A stretch of DNA of 63,028 nt. Source: Elusimicrobia bacterium RIFOXYA2_FULL_47_53 (lineage in GTDB: Bacteria > Elusimicrobiota > Endomicrobiia > Endomicrobiales > XYA2-FULL-47-53). A model generated the notes under the pieces. It did no database searches and was not told the DNA's origin. It was given only the letters and a program-made list of their open reading frames with translations. Location of the stretch: assembly GCA_001800315.1 (NCBI GenBank), contig MGVE01000012.1:1-63028 (forward strand), read 5' to 3'. Position numbers and translations under genes: made by a program. Every line of letters starts with the position of its first letter. The first letter of the stretch is position 1. Shown in pieces: positions 1 through 7,425 of this stretch.

Positions 1-104
1 CCCAGCCGGCTGCGCACACTACCATCATTATTATCGCCAAAACCCTGCGTTCCATAACGCTCCGCACTTTCACAAACCTCAAAACTAACACATATTTCAA
101 TACA

Positions 105-132
105 ATTATACCATAGAAATAAAAAAACACAA
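105..132 (-). promoter_or_regulatory. Possible sigma-70 promoter reading out of the window
   Basis: On the minus strand a TTGTGT box is followed after 16 nt by a perfect TATAAT, in an AT-rich stretch downstream of queA. It would drive a gene beyond the left edge. The -10 is convincing and the -35 is only partial, and AT-rich sequence makes chance matches likely. Confidence 0.35.
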
Positions 133-177
133 GATTTTATTATACAGAGACATACTTATAGAAACAACGAATTCTGG

Positions 178-1308
178 CTAAAATATAAGCATTGCGTCGC
201 CGTATGAATAAAACCTATAACCTTCTTTTATAGCATCGGCGTAGGCGCGAAGAATAGTATCTCGTCCGGCGAAAGCGCTTGTCATTATCAGAGGAGATGA
301 ATGAGGAAGATGAAAATTAGTTATCATGGCATCCACGACACCAAAACTAAATCCCGGATAGATAAATATTGAGGTCTCGGAATTTACAGACTCCGAAGAA
401 AAACCATCGGGCAGATTGAGCGACGGGTAAAGCAAATTCAATGATTCAAGAGTTCTAACCGAAGTGGTTCCTACGGCAACAACCCTGTTTCCACTGTGTC
501 TTGCCGATTTTATCTCATTTATTGCGGCAGTATTAACCTCAAAATACTCGGGAAGCATAGTGTGCGCGGATATGTTATCAGATTCTACCGGCTTAAAGGT
601 TCCCCACCCGACATGCAAAGTGATTTTGACCACTTTCACTCCCTTTGCCCTTATCTTTTCAAGCAAAGCCTCAGTAAAATGAAGGCCTGCCGTTGGAGCT
701 GCGATTGAACCGGCCTCTTTTGCGTAAACAGTCTGATATCGGAGTTTGTCCGCATTTATTTCTGTTTGATGAAGCGCGGCGGCGGAAGAGGCGGCCTCAG
801 AATTATCTTCCAGAGAACCATCTTTCGGCCTTTTGATGTAGGGCGGCAGTGGCATTACCCCGTATTTATCCAGGTATGCTATTACATCTGAGATATCGGC
901 GGAGATCTCAATTCCGCCTTTCTCATCTCTCCCGACAACAGCAGCCTCAATCGCTCCCGGAAGAATTATTTTAGAACCGGGCCTCTGAAAAGGTTTCAGC
1001 AGGACTCTAAAAACACGACTCTTACTCCCCGAAAATGGGCCCATAAACAGAACTTCCACCCTGCCGCCCGTGGGCTTTCGGGCGAAAATTCTAACCGGTA
1101 TCACTCTCGTTGAATTTATTACCAGGCAGTCTCCGGCATTTAAAAATTCATGTATATCTGAAAATTTCCTATGAAAAAACTCGCCGCTGTCCTTAACAAG
1201 AACCAACAGCCTTGATTCTTCTCTTTCAGGACGCGGGGCCTGTGCGATCAATTCTTTAGGAAGGGTATACTCGTACGACGAAAGAAGCAGGTCTTCAGAA
1301 CGCGCCAT
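178..1308 (-). CDS. queA: S-adenosylmethionine:tRNA ribosyltransferase-isomerase
   Basis: QueA transfers and isomerises the ribosyl group of S-adenosylmethionine onto preQ1 in tRNA, giving epoxyqueuosine at the wobble base of GUN anticodons. The sequence has the family landmarks in order: LPKELIAQAPRPERE near the start, the RVIPVRIFARK strand, SIAAPTAGLHFT, HVGWGTFKPV, and a C-terminal YRFYSYGDAMLI. At 376 residues it is full length. I chose the second ATG because it overlaps the spoIID stop as TAATG, which suggests translational coupling; the in-frame ATG four codons upstream lies inside spoIID. queH, which reduces epoxyqueuosine, lies about 1.4 kb upstream in the same direction, so two queuosine steps are neighbours. 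tRNA-Asp, a queuosine substrate in most bacteria, is encoded in this window. Confidence 0.96.
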   Translation of the reverse strand: MARSEDLLLSSYEYTLPKELIAQAPRPEREESRLLVLVKDSGEFFHRKFSDIHEFLNAGDCLVINSTRVIPVRIFARKPTGGRVEVLFMGPFSGSKSRVFRVLLKPFQRPGSKIILPGAIEAAVVGRDEKGGIEISADISDVIAYLDKYGVMPLPPYIKRPKDGSLEDNSEAASSAAALHQTEINADKLRYQTVYAKEAGSIAAPTAGLHFTEALLEKIRAKGVKVVKITLHVGWGTFKPVESDNISAHTMLPEYFEVNTAAINEIKSARHSGNRVVAVGTTSVRTLESLNLLYPSLNLPDGFSSESVNSETSIFIYPGFSFGVVDAMITNFHLPHSSPLIMTSAFAGRDTILRAYADAIKEGYRFYSYGDAMLIF

Positions 1309-2450
1309 TACTCGTCCCATCTTTCAACCGTAGCGCCCGGATAATAAAAATGCAGTATTTCTTCGTAGTTATAGTTTTTGTCCGCCATAAACTTAGCTCC
1401 CCATTGACACATGCCGACTCCGTGCCCCCATCCCCTGCCCCTGAACTCAAAAGAATCCCCATAGCTCAATATATCCGTGAAAAGAACGCTCTTTATCAGC
1501 CAGGGATCAACCGCCAGCCTGAACTTAGCGGCATTAATATTTAATGTGCCGGCAGAGCTGACAATTTTCAGATATTTCGCCCTTCCAGACCTGTTCCTGC
1601 CGTCTACTGATATTTTCTTAATATCTCCGAGTTTATAACCGGCCTTGATAAGCCTGTTTTTTATTTTAGCGCCTTCTATTCTGCCTTTCCAGTAATTGTG
1701 AGGAGATTGCGAACAATACTTGTCCCTCCTGCCCTCCAGATACTTGGGCGGTTTGCTGTCCCAGATCCAGACATAGTTCGGGTTTTCCGTATACCCTCCG
1801 CAGGCGGCATGAAAAAGAGATTGCGCCAGTTGGCCTTCAAAAGTAAGCACCTCGCCCCTTGTCTTTTCAACGGCAAGATTTGTCCTCTCCTTTTCCGACT
1901 CTATCCCGCCGTAAACCTGGCAATGTGTCTCAGTGCATAAGTCAAAATTATCCCTGTCATGGCGCCTCATATTGCGCAGAGCATAGGTCCTGCTGATCAC
2001 CGCTTGGGCCTTCAGAGCTTCCATTCCCCATTCCGGATTAACCTCCCTGGGAAGAATGCCGCAGAGATAATCCTGAATACCGAGCTCATTTATGACATTG
2101 AACTTTGAGTTCTTTACCGTAACCAGCAGGTTATCCTTGTAACGCCGGCCGTTAACCCTGATACTGCTGGCAGCATTCTCGGAGACAAGCCTTATGGACG
2201 GGTTAAAAGGCTTGGAATCAAAATATATCCTCCCCCCGGATAATTTCATCAGATGGTCGTCAAGAGGCTCAATATAGGTTTTCCTGCCGGTATTGATCTC
2301 GTAAATGTAATACTTTCCCTCGCAGGAAACATTAATTGAATTCGCGTTTAGAATTATGCCGACCCTCACAATGCTTTCGGGCAGCCTTTTGGGAAAAGCG
2401 AAAACAACAGGGATAGACAATAAAGTTATGATAATAAGAGTTTTTTTCAT
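1308..2450 (-). CDS. SpoIID/LytB-domain protein, probably secreted
   Basis: This 380-residue protein starts with a short basic, then hydrophobic segment (about residues 1-20) that looks like a signal peptide. It carries the SpoIID core: YLCGILPREVNPEWGMEALK with QAVISRTYALRN in the middle (about 130-165), and GRGWGHGVGMCQWGAKFMAD with HFYYPGAT near the C-terminus. In Bacillus SpoIID is a lytic transglycosylase that trims denuded glycan; homologues in non-sporulating bacteria are linked to cell-wall remodelling, and nothing here suggests sporulation. The stop overlaps the queA start as TAATG. A weak ribosome site (TTAGG) precedes the ATG. The gene lies behind a 275-bp gap holding an inverted repeat, so it may begin a new transcript. 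Confidence 0.9.
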   Translation of the reverse strand: MKKTLIIITLLSIPVVFAFPKRLPESIVRVGIILNANSINVSCEGKYYIYEINTGRKTYIEPLDDHLMKLSGGRIYFDSKPFNPSIRLVSENAASSIRVNGRRYKDNLLVTVKNSKFNVINELGIQDYLCGILPREVNPEWGMEALKAQAVISRTYALRNMRRHDRDNFDLCTETHCQVYGGIESEKERTNLAVEKTRGEVLTFEGQLAQSLFHAACGGYTENPNYVWIWDSKPPKYLEGRRDKYCSQSPHNYWKGRIEGAKIKNRLIKAGYKLGDIKKISVDGRNRSGRAKYLKIVSSAGTLNINAAKFRLAVDPWLIKSVLFTDILSYGDSFEFRGRGWGHGVGMCQWGAKFMADKNYNYEEILHFYYPGATVERWDE

Positions 2451-2514
2451 TATTTATACCTAATCACGCATAGTGCGGCAAAAACTTTTTTTTTAGAAAT
2501 TACAAAACCGGTTT

Positions 2515-2583
2515 GTCATGCCGGAATTGTGTTATTAATGACTTTTTGAAATTGATACCCGGCAAACAAATTCCGACATGTCA
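2515..2583. repeat. Intergenic imperfect inverted repeat
   Basis: Arms TGTCATGCCGGAATT and AATTCCGACATGTCA (reading the plus strand) are nearly reverse complements and enclose about 35 nt. The element lies between queH and spoIID and resembles the short palindromic intergenic repeats that begin GTCAT-CCGGAAT in many genomes. The rest of the 2451-2725 gap shows no gene. Confidence 0.6.
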
Positions 2584-2725
2584 TCAAAAAAAGCAAACTT
2601 GAGTCAATTGAAAAAGCCTGTTTCAGGAGCAAAATTAAAGAGGTTTTTCAACCGACTCAGCTAATTATAACACTTAAAACCTCGGATGTCATTATCAGAA
2701 AATTCACCTCGTATTTCTGACACGC

Positions 2726-3268
2726 CTAATCTGTATTCTTTCTTTTCTTTTTCTCCTCTATAGAAAAAATACATCCGCAGTACTTCTGCATATAAGACCC
2801 CGACTTGTACGCAATATCCTTGCCTTCATAATAGGTGTCTCTGAAATCAATGTAAAGAAACCTGGCCCTGGAGCCGGCCTGAGCCAGTTCTCCGGACCTT
2901 TTAACTTTTTCGTGTTTTTGATACGGGCTGGAAAGGAGCGTCGTTGAGAAGAATTCACACCCTAAGATATCCGCCTGCTCGGCGGTTTTCCTAAGCCTTA
3001 TCTGATAGCACGCTTCGCACCTTTTATCGCCTGACAAACCTCTTATTTTATCAAACCACTCCTGAGAACCCGACTCTTCATTTACGACCAGGGGGATCAC
3101 GGCGACACCCGCGTACCCCTCAAGGGATTTTTTTCTGCTTTTATATTCCTGTTCGGGCTGAATGTTTGGATTAAACCAAAAACCCGTTATTTCGTGGTCT
3201 TTTTTTAAACGCTCAACCACTTTGGGCGAGCACGGAGCGCAGCAATGGTGAAGCAGAAGTTTTTTCAT
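2726..3268 (-). CDS. queH: Epoxyqueuosine reductase QueH (DUF208)
   Basis: QueH is the cobalamin-independent enzyme that reduces epoxyqueuosine to queuosine in tRNA, an alternative to QueG. Family marks are visible: LLLHHCCAPCS at residues 4-14 with the conserved paired Cys, FWFNPNIQP, CEACYQIRLRKTA, FSTTLLSSPYQKHE, FRDTYYEGKDIAY and a C-terminal YCGC. Several of these Cys are the metal and iron-sulfur ligands in characterised members. The length of 180 residues is slightly below the usual 190-220. Its ATG overlaps the stop of the upstream radical SAM gene as TGATG, so the two are translationally coupled. queA lies downstream beyond spoIID. Confidence 0.93.
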   Translation of the reverse strand: MKKLLLHHCCAPCSPKVVERLKKDHEITGFWFNPNIQPEQEYKSRKKSLEGYAGVAVIPLVVNEESGSQEWFDKIRGLSGDKRCEACYQIRLRKTAEQADILGCEFFSTTLLSSPYQKHEKVKRSGELAQAGSRARFLYIDFRDTYYEGKDIAYKSGSYMQKYCGCIFSIEEKKKRKNTD

Positions 3269-4140
3269 CAGTTCACCGGGAAAGAGGAATGAAGATCCAC
3301 AGGCCAGGGTATTTCATCCTCTACCGGAAGCGAGAGGCCAAGCTTGTGTTTCACCGAGAGTTCCATTAAAAGAGCATTTAACTCGCACAGGTACTCTTCC
3401 GACGGCAGGGCGGATTCGCCGTAAAGCCTTGAGATTTTTGAAGCCTCCCGCGGGAAACTTTTTAAAAGCTCATCAGTGCAACCGCCTTTAAGCTTTTTAT
3501 TGTTAAATGAAAGAACGGCCGGGATAATATAGTCCGCGCCGCACGAGGCGGCAAGCCTGAAAATTTTCTCCAGATCCTTTTTAGAATCGGTTACATAAGG
3601 TATTACCGGCGAGAGCAAGACTCCGGCGAATATACCGCTTTTTTTGAGTTCAGCTAAAAGCTTGGCTCGCTCGGAGGGAAGAGGCGAACCGCGCTCTATA
3701 ATTCGGGCTTTGCCCGAATTAAGCGTTGAGATAGAAACGCTTACCGCAAGAAGGCCCTGCCGGGAATGATTTCGCAACAGGTCCATATCCCGGAGCACAA
3801 GGTTAGACCTCGTGAAAATCTGAACCGGGAGCTTTCTACGCGCAAGCAGCTCAAGGGTGTGCCTGGTAAGGTTAAATCTTTCTTCGGCGCCGCAGTACGG
3901 TTCACAGGCGGTCCCGAGCCCCACATGCAAAACACTTTTCAGTCTATCAAGCTCCCTGGACAGCAGGTGCAGAAAATCCGTCTTAACCATTACCTTACCG
4001 CTGCATTTATCGTTGCAGTAAACACAGGAACACGAACATCCGGCGTAAGGATTCAAGGAAGCATCTATCCTGAGAAGATAATGACGATTTTCAAGGATAT
4101 GAAGAGCTGCGCTGGATTTTAGATAGTGGATTGTTTCCAT
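3268..4140 (-). CDS. Radical SAM protein, spore-photolyase-like family
   Basis: A 290-residue radical SAM protein. The Cx3Cx2C cluster motif is C35, C39 and C42 within AGCSCSCVYCNDKC, with an additional C37. VGLGTACEPYCGAEERFNLTR and LLARRKLPVQIFTRSNLVLRD follow, an arrangement typical of the group related to spore photoproduct lyase and Rv2578c-like proteins. Whether it repairs DNA or has another substrate cannot be told from sequence. It sits between ruvB (15 bp away) and queH (1-nt overlap). The ruvABC genes upstream make a DNA-repair link possible but do not prove it. Confidence 0.82.
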   Translation of the reverse strand: METIHYLKSSAALHILENRHYLLRIDASLNPYAGCSCSCVYCNDKCSGKVMVKTDFLHLLSRELDRLKSVLHVGLGTACEPYCGAEERFNLTRHTLELLARRKLPVQIFTRSNLVLRDMDLLRNHSRQGLLAVSVSISTLNSGKARIIERGSPLPSERAKLLAELKKSGIFAGVLLSPVIPYVTDSKKDLEKIFRLAASCGADYIIPAVLSFNNKKLKGGCTDELLKSFPREASKISRLYGESALPSEEYLCELNALLMELSVKHKLGLSLPVEDEIPWPVDLHSSFPVN

Positions 4141-4155
4141 CGGTTAACGGGTGTT

Positions 4156-5196
4156 TTAGCTGAAAAGATCGCCATTTTCCTGAACCGAAGCCGGAGGCTT
4201 AAGGCCAAGATGCTTGTAGGCGTGAACGGTCACGACCCTGCCGCGCGGGGTTCTTGCCATAAATCCTGATTGTATGAGAAACGGTTCGTAAACATCGGTT
4301 ATAGTATCAACTTCCTCCGACACCGCTACCGCGAGCGTATCAAGCCCAACCGGCCCGCCGGAAAACTTTTCAATAATAGCCATGAGAATACGCCTGTCCA
4401 TTTTATCCAGGCCTGCCTCGTCAACCTCCAGGGCCTCCAGGGACTTGCGGGCGATATCAACATTCAGTTCACCCTTTGAAATTACCTGGCTGAAATCCCT
4501 GACTCTTCTGAGCAGCCTGTTGGCTATCCTCGGGGTTCCGCGGGAACGGCGCGCGACTTCCTCCGCGGCCTTGTCGTCAATATTAACGCCGAGAATGCCG
4601 CTGGAGCGAAACACAATTTTCTTTAATTCGCCGAGCGTGTAATAATTCAAATGATTGACTATGCCGAATCTGTCGCGCAACGGGCTGGAAAGAAGCCCCG
4701 CCCTGGTCGTCGCGCCGACAAGCGTGAACTTTGGCAGAGGAAGTTTTATCGTCTTTGCAGACGGCCCCTGCCCGATAATGATGTCCAGCTCAAAATCTTC
4801 CATAGCCGGATAGAGAGCCTCTTCCACAAGATGGTTCATTCTGTGAATTTCATCTATAAAAAGTATATCGCCCTGGGCCAGATTTGTCAAAATCGCCGCC
4901 AGGTCACCGACCCGCTCCAGCACGGGGCCCGATGTAGTCCTCATGCTGCTGCCCATCTCTCGGGAAATAATATGAGCCAGGGTGGTTTTGCCGAGGCCCG
5001 GAGGCGAATAAAAAAGGCAATGGTCCAAGGCCTCACCTCTTTCCCTGGCAGCCTGCATAAATATTTTAAGGTTTTCCTTTAGTTTATCCTGGCCGACGAA
5101 CTCGTCAAGCGCCTGGGGCCTTAAAGTATTCTCCAGCTTCTGTTCCTCCGGCAAAGTCTCTGGCTGAGCCACTCTTTCAATTTCGTTGTTTTCCAT
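4156..5196 (-). CDS. ruvB: Holliday junction branch-migration helicase RuvB
   Basis: RuvB is the AAA+ motor that, guided by RuvA, drives branch migration of Holliday junctions during recombination. The 346-residue protein has Walker [11 protein letters not shown], Walker [11 protein letters not shown], sensor [20 protein letters not shown], the arginine motif [13 protein letters not shown], and the C-terminal winged helix with [12 protein letters not shown]. The ruvA stop and this ATG are adjacent (TAAATG), giving a tight ruvC-ruvA-ruvB order. Confidence 0.98.
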   Translation of the reverse strand: MENNEIERVAQPETLPEEQKLENTLRPQALDEFVGQDKLKENLKIFMQAARERGEALDHCLFYSPPGLGKTTLAHIISREMGSSMRTTSGPVLERVGDLAAILTNLAQGDILFIDEIHRMNHLVEEALYPAMEDFELDIIIGQGPSAKTIKLPLPKFTLVGATTRAGLLSSPLRDRFGIVNHLNYYTLGELKKIVFRSSGILGVNIDDKAAEEVARRSRGTPRIANRLLRRVRDFSQVISKGELNVDIARKSLEALEVDEAGLDKMDRRILMAIIEKFSGGPVGLDTLAVAVSEEVDTITDVYEPFLIQSGFMARTPRGRVVTVHAYKHLGLKPPASVQENGDLFS

Positions 5197-5802
5197 TTAT
5201 AAATGCCTCAGAGCGGCCTTGATAATATCCGCGACTTTGTTTAATTTATCCGCGGCATTAAGCGCCTTTTCAACTGCCTCGCGGGCATGCGACTCTCTGT
5301 ACCCAAGCGAAACAAGGCCTGAAATCGCGTCAGCGGACGGCGTTGATTCGGAGGCCGCCTTCCACTTTTCCTGTCCGGAAACCGCGAACGCGCCGATTTT
5401 ATCTTTTAATGCCGCCACAAGCTTATCGGAAGTTTTCTTTGTAAAACCGAATATACCGGATATGCCGGCCGCGTCTTTATTGCCCACGAACCGCTTAAAA
5501 TCCGCAGGCGATTTGGATATTTTATCCAGATAGTCCATTGCCTTTTTCGCGCCGGTACCCGGGACTTCTTTAAGAAGCAGGAAAATTCCTCTCTCCTCAT
5601 CGGTCAGAAAACCGTAAAGAGAGACTCCTCCGCCGTACATAGGCACGGACTCAACAATATACAACTTAATCTCAGCCCCTATCCCGGGCAATTTGTCATA
5701 TGCGGAAACCGCAGTCTGGACCTCATAACCAACGCCGCCCGCGTCTATGACGACCGAGCCCTGCGACTTGCTGTCTAATGTGCCTCTTAAATGAGTGATC
5801 AT
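5197..5802 (-). CDS. ruvA: Holliday junction DNA-binding protein RuvA
   Basis: RuvA binds four-way junctions as a tetramer and loads RuvB. The N-terminal OB fold starts MITHLRGTLDSKSQGSVVIDAGGVGYEV, followed by helix-hairpin-helix segments (LKEVPGTGAKKAMDYL and ISGIFGFTKKTSDKLV) and a C-terminal domain III (about 155-201, AISGLVSLGYRESHAREAVE) that contacts RuvB. Length 201 is normal. It lies 2 bp after ruvC and directly before ruvB. Confidence 0.97.
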   Translation of the reverse strand: MITHLRGTLDSKSQGSVVIDAGGVGYEVQTAVSAYDKLPGIGAEIKLYIVESVPMYGGGVSLYGFLTDEERGIFLLLKEVPGTGAKKAMDYLDKISKSPADFKRFVGNKDAAGISGIFGFTKKTSDKLVAALKDKIGAFAVSGQEKWKAASESTPSADAISGLVSLGYRESHAREAVEKALNAADKLNKVADIIKAALRHL

Positions 5803-5804
5803 AG

Positions 5805-6302
5805 TTACATCCGCCTTAAAGCCGGTGAAATCTTAACCGTGGTAAGGTGGCATATGGCTATCGCGACGGCATCGGCGGCATCATCTGGTTTGGGGATCTC
5901 TTTAAGCTTCAGAAAAGCCTTAACCATCTGCTGTATCTGATTTTTATCAGCGGAACCGTAGCCGGTCATTGATATTTTGACATGCCTCGGATTATACTCA
6001 ATAACGGGTATTTTCGCCTTTGCCGCCGCAAGCAGTATTACCCCTCTTGCCTGGCATACCGCCGCTACGGTTCTTGCCTCTTTGGAGAAAAACAATTCCT
6101 CAATGGCCATCTCCTGAGGAGCGTGCTTCGCGATTATTTCACATAACGACGAATTTATTATTTCAAGCCGGTCAGCCAGCGGCCTGTCCGGTTTTGTTTT
6201 TATGCAGCCGTACTCAATAAGAGCCAAAGAACCGTTCGCCGCGCGGTTAACCACTCCCCAGCCCGTAAGCGACAGCCCGGGATCAACCCCTAGCGTTATC
6301 AT
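5805..6302 (-). CDS. ruvC: Holliday junction endonuclease RuvC
   Basis: RuvC cuts Holliday junctions symmetrically after RuvAB migration. The acidic catalytic residues are visible as D7 in LGVDPGLSLTGWG, E68 in MAIEELFF, and the Asp pair in PDDAADAVAIAICH near residue 140. Length 165 fits. The start overlaps the yebC stop as ATGA, so yebC-ruvC-ruvA-ruvB are probably one coupled transcript, a gene order found in many bacteria. Confidence 0.97.
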   Translation of the reverse strand: MITLGVDPGLSLTGWGVVNRAANGSLALIEYGCIKTKPDRPLADRLEIINSSLCEIIAKHAPQEMAIEELFFSKEARTVAAVCQARGVILLAAAKAKIPVIEYNPRHVKISMTGYGSADKNQIQQMVKAFLKLKEIPKPDDAADAVAIAICHLTTVKISPALRRM

Positions 6303-7060
6303 TTATTCCGTTCCGCCTCTATTTTTTCCATATCGGCTTTGGAAATATCAAAGTTAGAGAAAATATTCTTAACATCGTCGTGCCCTTCAAGGTCATCCAT
6401 TAGGTTAAGCATGTGCTCGGCGTCTTTGCCTGTCAAATTTATGTAGGTTTGAGGCAGCATGGAAAGCTCGGCGCTTGATATCGGCACTCCCGCCTTTTCC
6501 AGTTCGCCCTTAATTTTCTCGTAGTCTCCCGGCTTAGTCATGACCTCATAAACATCCTCGTCTTCGGATTTAAAATCATCGGCTCCCAGGTCAAGGGCCA
6601 GAGTCATTAATTTCTCTTCGTCAAATTTGCCTTTTTCCACCGTTATATAACCTTTCTGGGAAAACATCCAGGAGACACAGCCGTTCTCACCTAAGTTTCC
6701 GCCGTTTGAAGAAAATATTTTCCTTATTTCTGATGCCGTCCTGTTTTTATTGTCCGTTGTCGCCTCAACAAGAATGGCTACGCCGGCCGGGCCGTAACCC
6801 TCATAATTAATTTCTTCGTACATCACTCCCGGCAGCTCGCCGGTTCCTCTTTGAACAGCCTTTTTAATGTTGTCAGCAGGCATATTAGCCTCGCGCGCCA
6901 TTTCAACCGCCTTACGCAAACGCGCGTTATTCTCCGGGTTGCCGCCGGTTTTCGCGGCCACCACGATTTCCCTGATTAGCTTGGTGAAAACCTTTCCCCT
7001 TTTCGCGTCAATAATGGCCTTTTTGTGCTTAATTCCGGCCCACTTGGAATGTCCTGACAT
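6299..7060 (-). CDS. yebC: YebC/PmpR family protein
   Basis: A full-length (253-residue) YebC-type protein: MSGHSKWAGIKHKKAIIDAKRG at the start, NARLRKAVEMAREANMPADN, YEEINYEGYGPAGVAILVE and GENGCVSWMF. Members have been described as DNA-binding regulators and more recently as factors that help ribosomes stalled on proline-rich sequences. The neighbouring ruv genes are a conserved partner set rather than a clue to mechanism. It overlaps ruvC by 4 nt and lies 27 bp after the PilZ gene. Confidence 0.95.
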   Translation of the reverse strand: MSGHSKWAGIKHKKAIIDAKRGKVFTKLIREIVVAAKTGGNPENNARLRKAVEMAREANMPADNIKKAVQRGTGELPGVMYEEINYEGYGPAGVAILVEATTDNKNRTASEIRKIFSSNGGNLGENGCVSWMFSQKGYITVEKGKFDEEKLMTLALDLGADDFKSEDEDVYEVMTKPGDYEKIKGELEKAGVPISSAELSMLPQTYINLTGKDAEHMLNLMDDLEGHDDVKNIFSNFDISKADMEKIEAERNK

Positions 7061-7087
7061 AATTGCTCTCCTCCGAATATAGTATTA

Positions 7088-7393
7088 TTAAACAAGTTTA
7101 AGAATAAAAGTCGCCTGGTCCGGCAGAAACTTCATACCGTAGGCCTTTGATGAAATAGAGGCTTCATCAATATGCACTATCTTGCCCGCGAAATCAAGGC
7201 GCCAGCCGTTAGGCAGCCTGAAATCAACCACGAGTTCGGCTCCGAGCTTCAGCTTTTCCTGAGTCAGAAGCAGAACGCCGTCTTCGTTGATATTTGTGAC
7301 AAAACCCTCGCCGATAAGTTTCTTCCTTTCTGCCGAGTAAATACTGACGGGCGCCACGGTCTGCTTTCTTGTCAAGTTTCTTCTATTATCCAT
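7088..7393 (-). CDS. PilZ-domain protein
   Basis: This 101-residue protein looks like a single PilZ domain. It has an RxxxR motif at residues 5-9 (RNLTR) and then a beta-rich stretch with NINEDG where the second c-di-GMP motif (D/N-x-S-x-x-G) is expected; the Ser is Asn here, so ligand binding is uncertain. Its position between an O-antigen-ligase-like gene (32 bp upstream) and yebC suggests a role in envelope polysaccharide or surface control, but this is inference. Confidence 0.75.
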   Translation of the reverse strand: MDNRRNLTRKQTVAPVSIYSAERKKLIGEGFVTNINEDGVLLLTQEKLKLGAELVVDFRLPNGWRLDFAGKIVHIDEASISSKAYGMKFLPDQATFILKLV

Positions 7394-7425
7394 TATTGCC
7401 TTTTATAACGGCAGACAAGCCACCC